Shown here: positions 59,042-64,000 of the stretch, in pieces
How positions within the stretch are numbered: the first letter of the stretch is position 1
Layout: every line of letters begins with the position of its first letter
Position numbers and translations under genes: made by a program
The notes under the pieces: model-generated
Told to the model about the DNA's origin: nothing
Database searches by the model: none
Seen by the model: the letters and a program-made list of their open reading frames with translations, nothing else
Assembly: GCA_009911065.1 (NCBI GenBank)
Contig: QXWR01000021.1
Location: 1-64,000 of the forward strand
From: Clostridiaceae bacterium
Lineage (GTDB): Bacteria; Bacillota; Clostridia; Lachnospirales; Lachnospiraceae
Direction of reading: 5' to 3'
Length of the DNA stretch: 64,000 nt

Positions 59042-61149
59042 GTGGACTTCGTTTGGTGATCGCTGAGAAGCCCAGCGTGGCCCAGAGCCTAGCCGCTGTG
59101 CTGGGGGCCGGAAAACGGGGGCAGGGGTATCTGGAGGGGAACGGCTATCTTGTGTCCTGGTGCGTGGGGCATTTGGTTGGGCTGGCGGCGGCTGACGCTT
59201 ACGACCCTAAGTATTCCAGGTGGTGTTATGAGGACTTGCCCATTATACCGGAGAAATGGAAATACGCTGTCGCCCCGGATAAAAAGGAACAGTATGAGGT
59301 GCTGGTTTCGCTGATGAACCGCCCGGACGTGGAGAGCCTGGTCTGTGCCACGGACGCAGGCCGGGAGGGGGAACTGATTTTCCGGCTGGTCTATGACCAT
59401 GCAGACTGCAAAAAGCCTTTTGACCGGTTATGGATCAGCAGCATGGAGGATACCGCTATCCGGGAAGGTTTTGCCGCACTGCGCCCTGGAAAGGACTATG
59501 ACCGGCTGTATGAAGCCGCCCTCTGCCGTGCCAAGGCGGACTGGCTGGTGGGGATCTCCGGCACACGGCTGTTTTCTTCCCTTTACCAGAAAACCCTGAA
59601 CGTGGGCCGGGTTATGACGCCGACCCTGGCCCTGGTGGTGGAACGGGAGGCAGCGATCTCTGGGTTTAAAAAGGAAAAATTTTATACCGTTGCTCTGGAT
59701 TGTGGAAAGTTTTCCGCTGTCAGCGGGCGGTGTGAAAACCGCAAAGCCGCCGACCATTTGGCTGCCGCCTGCGCTGTCCAAACCGCTGTTGTAAACAAGG
59801 TGGAGAAGAAACAAAAGTCTGCCCAGCCCCCCAAGCTGTATGACCTGACCTCCCTTCAGAGGGACGGGAACCGGATCTTTGGCTATACGGCCCAGCAAGT
59901 CCTGGATTACGCCCAGGCGTTATATGAGAAGAAACTGCTGACCTACCCACGCACAGATTCTAATTATCTAACGGAGGACATGAGGGATACTCTCCCCGGA
60001 CTGTGTGAGGCGGTCATTTCTGCCTTGCCTTTTCCGGTGACAGTTTCCGGCGTGGACGCCGCCCGTGTGACAGACAACGCCAAAGTGAGCGACCACCATG
60101 CCCTGCTCCCCACAAATCAGATGGCCGGGGCTGACCTTTCGGCGCTGCCTGCGGGGGAACGGAACCTTCTGACCCTGGTGACGATACGGCTTTTGTGCGC
60201 CGTGGGGGAAAAGCAGGTTTATGAGGACACGGAGGCGGAGATCACCTGCGGCGGCGGTCTGTTTACGGCAAAGGGACGGGTGATCGTTTCCCCCGGATTT
60301 ACGGAAATGGAGCAGGTGTTCCTTTCCACCCTGAAAAAGAAACCGGAAAGCGATTCTAAGGAAGAACCGGGAGCCTTGCCGCCTCTCTCCCAGGGGCAGA
60401 CCTTTGAGAAAGTGAAAGCGTCTGCAAAGGAGGGAACCACAAGCCCGCCCCGGCATTTCACGGAAGATCTGCTCCTCTCGGCTATGGAACACGCCGGCGC
60501 TAAAGAGTTTGCCCAGATCGGGGACGTGGAGCGCACGGGCCTTGGAACCCCGTCCACCCGTGCCGGCGTGCTGGAGAAGCTGGTGCGAGGGGGATTTTTG
60601 GAGCGCAAAGGCAGACAGTTACTCCCCACCAAAAAAGGAACCGACCTGATCGCTGTCCTGCCGGACACGGTGAAATCCGCCAGCCTCACCGCCCAGTGGG
60701 AATCGGGCTTAAAAGACGTGGAACGTGGGGAACAGTCCGCCGCCGCTTTCATGGAGGGGATCGAGGGCATGGTTTCTGACCTGGTGGCCCAATACCGGGG
60801 CGTTTCCGTGGATACCTCTATGTTTCGGTCAAGGGAAGTGATCGGAGCCTGCCCCCGCTGCGGGAGTGACGTGGTGGAGGGAAAGAAGAATTTTTACTGT
60901 ACCTGCCGGGAATGCCAGTTTTCCATGTGGAAAGACGACCGGTTTTTTACTTCCAAGCACAAGGAACTGACCAAGCCCATGGCGGCGGCTCTTTTAAAGA
61001 ACGGGCGTATCAAGGTAAAGGGGCTGTTCAGTGAGAAAAAGGGCGTTCTCTATGACGCTTTCGTGGTGCTGGCAGACACAGGCGGAAAGTATGTCAATTA
61101 TAAGATTGAACTGCCGCCCAGACCGAAGAACACCCAGGGAAAGGAGTAA
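59038..61149 (+). CDS. topB: DNA topoisomerase III
   Basis: The 703-residue type IA topoisomerase has a Toprim domain (LRLVIAEKPSVAQSLAAVLG; VCATDAGREGELIFRLVY). The active tyrosine is in LLTYPRTDSNYLT (Tyr303), and a four-Cys zinc ribbon at the end reads GACPRCGSDVVEGKKNFYCTCRECQFSMW. It would decatenate DNA during conjugal replication. The start is TTG 59038, 9 bases after AAGGAGG (59024-59030); an extension to 58999 lies in the small protein gene. Four residues separate it from the next gene. Confidence 0.95.
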   Translation: MSGLRLVIAEKPSVAQSLAAVLGAGKRGQGYLEGNGYLVSWCVGHLVGLAAADAYDPKYSRWCYEDLPIIPEKWKYAVAPDKKEQYEVLVSLMNRPDVESLVCATDAGREGELIFRLVYDHADCKKPFDRLWISSMEDTAIREGFAALRPGKDYDRLYEAALCRAKADWLVGISGTRLFSSLYQKTLNVGRVMTPTLALVVEREAAISGFKKEKFYTVALDCGKFSAVSGRCENRKAADHLAAACAVQTAVVNKVEKKQKSAQPPKLYDLTSLQRDGNRIFGYTAQQVLDYAQALYEKKLLTYPRTDSNYLTEDMRDTLPGLCEAVISALPFPVTVSGVDAARVTDNAKVSDHHALLPTNQMAGADLSALPAGERNLLTLVTIRLLCAVGEKQVYEDTEAEITCGGGLFTAKGRVIVSPGFTEMEQVFLSTLKKKPESDSKEEPGALPPLSQGQTFEKVKASAKEGTTSPPRHFTEDLLLSAMEHAGAKEFAQIGDVERTGLGTPSTRAGVLEKLVRGGFLERKGRQLLPTKKGTDLIAVLPDTVKSASLTAQWESGLKDVERGEQSAAAFMEGIEGMVSDLVAQYRGVSVDTSMFRSREVIGACPRCGSDVVEGKKNFYCTCRECQFSMWKDDRFFTSKHKELTKPMAAALLKNGRIKVKGLFSEKKGVLYDAFVVLADTGGKYVNYKIELPPRPKNTQGKE

Positions 61150-61152
61150 GGC

Positions 61153-62475
61153 ATGGAGGATTTTAACCAGAAAAACACAGAACGGGAACCAAACACATTT
61201 ACCATTTACCAGCTAAAGGACGGGGAGGCTCTCCATTACCACCGGTTTGAGCCTTTGGAACGGCTGGAAAAGTCCGGGCTTTCCGTGGAGCCGGATAATT
61301 ACAGCCAGGTTTACACCGCCCTGCTGCCGGAGGGCGGCTCTGCCCAGGATAAGCTGAACCAGATTTATGAGCAGTTTAACCTCCGCCACCCGGCGGATTT
61401 TAAGGGGCACAGCCTTTCCGTGTCCGACATTGTGGTATTCCATGAAAATGGCAGGGACACGGCCCACTATGTAGACCGGTTCGGGTTTCAGGAAGTGCCC
61501 CAGTTCATCGCCCAGGAGCCGGGCCGGTTCCGCTATTACATTACCCAGGAAGCCATGAATATCGGCACTTACCCCTACATGGGGCCAACGGACGTGACCA
61601 GGTTCACCGCCAGACCCCACAAGTATGAGCAGGGCACGGTGGAGGCTTTTGGCTACGTGGAATATCCTGGCCCTCTGTCACCGGAACAGTCCCGGTCATA
61701 CGCCCTTACCCCGGCTGCCGCCAATGAGAATTATCTTAAAAACGCCGAGATGTCTATGGAAGCCAACACCAACATGATTGACGGAATCCTGAACAACCTG
61801 CCGGAACAAAAGCAGGAGCCGGAGGATTTGCGGGAGCCGGAAGTCTTTCCCGTGGAGCCAGTGAGCCGGTTTAAACGCCACATCGAGCCGGGAGAGATCA
61901 CCCCGGAGCAGCTGATTATCAAAGGCGGCATTGTCCTCACCCCCTGCGCCTCCAACCCGGAATATTACGAATCCACAAACCGGAACGTGGCAGGCCGGTA
62001 CATTGACGCCCGGATCTATGAAGTGGCAGGGCGGAACAAAAGGGGAAAGCCTACGGCCTTTCGTGTGGCCGAGGGCGCAGCCGTGGAAAATCCCCTGGAA
62101 CCGGCTGGCAAGATGATCGGGATCGCCCAATCCGGCGGGATCGTCTGCGGCCTGGTGGAGAAATATGAGATGGAGGGCTTTGTCCTGGCGGACAAGACGG
62201 TGCTGCTTGAAAAGGAACGTGACGCCCACGGAAACTACTACGCCGGTATCAGTCTGGACGGCATGATGTTAAAGCTGCCGAAGATGTACGCCGCTGTCAC
62301 CGATGAAAAGGGAAAAGTCCTGGCTTTCCGGGAAATGCGGGAGAAGGATTTTTCCAGGGAGGAGCCTCCTAAGAAGGTGGAGAAAAAGCCCTCTATCCGG
62401 GAGCAGCTTGGGAAAAAAGTGAGCGAGAAACCGGAGTTAAAGCCGCCCGCCAAACAGAAAAGCCATGAGAGGTGA
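61153..62475 (+). CDS. YodL/DUF4316-domain protein
   Basis: The 440-residue protein has the YodL-type region FTIYQLKDGEALHYHRFEPLERLEKSG...YSQVYTALLPEGGSAQDKLNQIYEQFNLRHPADFKGHSLSVSDIVVFHENGRDTAHYVDRFGFQEVPQFI. A DUF4316-like part containing VEAFGYVEYPG follows, then a second globular part to residue 410 and a basic tail. Its biochemical role is unknown; it is a standard member of Tn1549-like elements. GGAGTAAGGC lies before ATG 61153. Confidence 0.85.
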   Translation: MEDFNQKNTEREPNTFTIYQLKDGEALHYHRFEPLERLEKSGLSVEPDNYSQVYTALLPEGGSAQDKLNQIYEQFNLRHPADFKGHSLSVSDIVVFHENGRDTAHYVDRFGFQEVPQFIAQEPGRFRYYITQEAMNIGTYPYMGPTDVTRFTARPHKYEQGTVEAFGYVEYPGPLSPEQSRSYALTPAAANENYLKNAEMSMEANTNMIDGILNNLPEQKQEPEDLREPEVFPVEPVSRFKRHIEPGEITPEQLIIKGGIVLTPCASNPEYYESTNRNVAGRYIDARIYEVAGRNKRGKPTAFRVAEGAAVENPLEPAGKMIGIAQSGGIVCGLVEKYEMEGFVLADKTVLLEKERDAHGNYYAGISLDGMMLKLPKMYAAVTDEKGKVLAFREMREKDFSREEPPKKVEKKPSIREQLGKKVSEKPELKPPAKQKSHER

Positions 62476-62479
62476 GGCC

Positions 62480-62761
62480 ATGAACGTGACAAAATATGAG
62501 CAAGAAACTATTATCCTCTTTAATGAGCAGGAGGCCGCCGCCACGATCTACACCTACAATACCGGCTTGCAGCGCACTCTCATCTCCTTGTGCGGAAGCC
62601 ACCCGGCCCAGGTGCGGCAGACCGAGGACAACAAGATTGGGGCGCTGACCTTTGAACTTCCCAAGAAGTGGGTCAAAGTATCCCCGCCCAGGGCGCTGTC
62701 GGAGGCCCAGAAGAAAGTGCTGGAAGATATGAACCGGAAGAACCGGGAGCGCCGGAAATAA
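62480..62761 (+). CDS. Small conserved ICE protein, 93 residues
   Basis: The product (MNVTKYEQETIILFNEQEAAATIYTYNTGLQRTLISLCGSHPAQVRQTEDNKIGALTFELPKKWVKVSPPRALSEAQKK) has the look of a small helical DNA-associated protein. I do not know its role. ATG 62480 follows GAGAGGTGAGG, and a longer reading from 62465 overlaps the YodL gene. It is followed by a terminator. Confidence 0.75.
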   Translation: MNVTKYEQETIILFNEQEAAATIYTYNTGLQRTLISLCGSHPAQVRQTEDNKIGALTFELPKKWVKVSPPRALSEAQKKVLEDMNRKNRERRK

Positions 62762-62846
62762 CATTTATGTGGCCGACAAAATAACAGACTACACAACTCC
62801 CATTACCAAGCAGCTTGTTACCCCACAATCACCTATCCATAAACCA

Positions 62847-62883
62847 CCCGGAATTTGCCCACCCAGCAGGTTCCGGGTTTTTT
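62847..62883 (+). terminator. Intrinsic terminator upstream of the giant helicase-like gene
   Basis: CCCGGAA (62847-62853) pairs with TTCCGGG (62871-62877) and six T follow. The next ribosome site begins at 62891, so this may attenuate the downstream gene. Confidence 0.75.
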
Positions 62884-62903
62884 CGTCTGAAAGGAGGTCA
62901 ACT

Positions 62904-64000
62904 ATGGCAGACAGATGGTTTACGCACATCTCCGAACTGGCAAAGCAGGCCCAGCAGGAAGTCACCAGATCGCCGGAACAATGGCAGAAATTCTTAACTA
63001 CCGCTTCCCGCTTTTACAAAAGTTATAGCTTTGACGACCAGCTTCTAATCTATATCCAGCGCCCGGACGCCACGGCCTGCGCCGACATGGAAACCTGGAA
63101 CGGCAAAATGCGCCGCTGGGTCAACGCCGGCTCCAACGCTATCGGCTTAATCCGCAAGGGAACCGGCGGCAGGCCCTATATTCAGAATGTTCATGACGTT
63201 TCCGATACCCACCGGGTCAGGGGCGGCAAAGACCCCTGGCTCTGGAACATGGAGGAATCTTATCACGCCCCGGTAGTGGAGCGTCTGGCGAAAGCCTTTG
63301 ACATTCCCGGAACCGGCAGCCTGGGCGACACGGTCATGGAGGCTGCCGCCCGTGTGGTGGAGGACAGCTACGGGGAATACCTCCGTGACCTGCACTATGA
63401 GGTGGAGGACAGCTTTTTAGAGGAACTGGACGACCAGAACATCGACCTTATCTTCCGTGACACCTTAAAAGCCAGCGTCCAATATGCGGCCCTGACCCGC
63501 TGCGGCCTGGACGCCTCCCTCTACCTAGACACGGAGGACTTAGGGGGCGTGGTGAATTTCAACAACGTGGGAACCCTGGCCTGCCTGGGAACCGTCACCG
63601 CCCAGGCCAGTCGTGCCGTCTTAATGGAGGTAGGCGAGGCCGTCAGGCTTGCCCAGCTTGAGCAGACAAGGCAGGCGCAGAAAGGGCTTGCCAAAAACCA
63701 GGAGATCGCCTATAATGAAAACAGGAACTTTAGCACTTTAAAGCATGAAAGGAGAAAAGAACATGAACAATCTGACCTACACCAACCGGAACGGATACCT
63801 GATACCCAATCTCGTGATGGACAGCAGGGAGGGAGAACCGGAAACCCTGACCCGTTTTGGCAGGGCCAGGGAGAAATACCTGATGGAACACCGGAAAGCC
63901 CTTTACACCAGCCTGCTTTTGAAGGGAACCCTGTGGAGCCACTTGACGGAGATCGACCAGGCAGCCAACGAACAGATGGACAGCCTGACGGCGGAACTGG
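62904..64000 (+). CDS. ArdC-like N-terminus of a giant ICE helicase/methylase (partial)
   Basis: ATG 62904 follows AAAGGAGG and the frame stays open to the right edge (365 residues seen). The start ADRWFTHISELAKQAQQEVTRSPEQWQKFLTTASRFYKSYSFDDQLLIYIQRPDATACADMETWNGKMRRWVNAGSNAIGLI resembles the ArdC-type ssDNA-binding N-terminal domain. That domain heads very large SNF2-helicase/N6-methylase proteins of Tn1549-like elements. From about residue 290 the sequence becomes a Gly/Asp/Pro-rich linker. This linker overlaps the TnpV-like frame. The helicase and methylase parts would lie off the window. Confidence 0.8.
   Translation, partial: MADRWFTHISELAKQAQQEVTRSPEQWQKFLTTASRFYKSYSFDDQLLIYIQRPDATACADMETWNGKMRRWVNAGSNAIGLIRKGTGGRPYIQNVHDVSDTHRVRGGKDPWLWNMEESYHAPVVERLAKAFDIPGTGSLGDTVMEAAARVVEDSYGEYLRDLHYEVEDSFLEELDDQNIDLIFRDTLKASVQYAALTRCGLDASLYLDTEDLGGVVNFNNVGTLACLGTVTAQASRAVLMEVGEAVRLAQLEQTRQAQKGLAKNQEIAYNENRNFSTLKHERRKEHEQSDLHQPERIPDTQSRDGQQGGRTGNPDPFWQGQGEIPDGTPESPLHQPAFEGNPVEPLDGDRPGSQRTDGQPDGGT
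63763..64000 (+). CDS. tnpV: TnpV-like transposon-encoded protein (partial, overlapping frame)
   Basis: A second open frame, +1 relative to the giant gene, begins at ATG 63763 with AAAGGAG upstream. It reads MNNLTYTNRNGYLIPNLVMDSREGEPETLTRFGRAREKYLMEHRKALYTSLLLKGTLWSHLTEIDQAANEQMDS. This is the recognised TnpV start (LTYT..GYLIPNL; HRKALYTSLLL.GTLW.HL.EID) of Tn4451-type elements. It continues past the window edge (79 residues seen). Its function is unknown. Either the TnpV gene is real and the giant gene ends or is interrupted here, or both frames are used. Confidence 0.65.
   Translation, partial: MNNLTYTNRNGYLIPNLVMDSREGEPETLTRFGRAREKYLMEHRKALYTSLLLKGTLWSHLTEIDQAANEQMDSLTAEL

Larger units (their letters stand above)
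43000..64000. mobile_element. Tn1549-like conjugative element (left part, continues off the window)
   Basis: The order is RepA, DUF4406, PcfB, VirD4, Maff2, TrbL/VirB6, PrgI, VirB4, NlpC/P60 CD1108, DUF4315/DUF4366 CD1107, topoisomerase III, YodL, then a helicase-like giant. It matches the transfer module of Tn1549 and C. difficile CTn2-type elements. Base composition is clearly more GC-rich than the chromosome on its left. The exact left end is not identified; 43000 is the last base of the collagen-like gene plus one. The integrase is expected off the right edge. Confidence 0.85.

Overview
The window looks like a chromosome segment of a gut-type Clostridia bacterium (Bacillota, most likely Lachnospiraceae). 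The evidence is strong GGAGG ribosome binding sites, frequent GTG and TTG starts, Clostridia-type gene families, and a Tn1549/CD1107-CD1115-type conjugative element. No rRNA, intact tRNA or CRISPR array was seen, so the genus cannot be fixed. All functions are read from sequence motifs and remembered family knowledge; no database search was run.

Region 1 (1-4.3 kb) is mobile-DNA debris. It holds the tail of an IS110-type transposase, a phage tape-measure gene broken by two nonsense codons and a one-base deletion, a large serine recombinase tail joined to it, an orphan 363-residue protein of unknown function, and a leftover tyrosine recombinase N-terminus.

Region 2 (about 4.69-13.05 kb) is a compact integrative mobilizable element. 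It carries integrase, XRE repressor and excisionase around a divergent promoter pair, a repeat-rich oriT-like segment, a MobA/MobL-type relaxase, and cargo: a DeoR regulator, P-loop kinase and PHP phosphoesterase operon, a NUDIX hydrolase and a DUF6061 protein. Clusters of TTTCCCTT/AAGGGAAA motifs near both ends look like integrase arm sites, and a 12-bp direct repeat is the best att candidate.

Region 3 (13-32 kb) is mostly chromosomal. It has an acetyltransferase, a RibD/DHFR-like reductase, ylxP, ybaK and a Gfo/Idh/MocA oxidoreductase. A GntR-controlled sugar-type ABC importer with two permeases and an amidohydrolase follows. Then come a MATE exporter, a membrane protein / VWA / TelA trio, and yebC.

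Region 4 (32.3-40.7 kb) is a five-gene unit: SWIM zinc finger, HEAT-like protein, MoxR AAA+ ATPase, DUF5682 protein and CoxE-like VWA protein. It resembles the uncharacterised yehL/yehM/yehP/yehQ genes of E. coli and is the best candidate here for an undescribed multi-protein system. A glycosyltransferase and a proline-rich collagen-like surface protein follow (40.85-43.0 kb).

Region 5 (about 43 kb to the right edge) is the left part of a GC-rich conjugative element. It contains RepA, PcfB, VirD4 (split by a 2.77-kb group II intron with its own RT/maturase/HNH protein), Maff2, TrbL/VirB6, PrgI, VirB4, an NlpC/P60 cell-wall hydrolase, a radical SAM protein fused in frame to DUF4315, a Cys-repeat DUF4366 protein, topoisomerase III, a YodL protein, and the start of a giant ArdC-like/helicase protein whose linker also encodes a TnpV-like protein in a second frame. 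Its integrase and right end lie outside the window.
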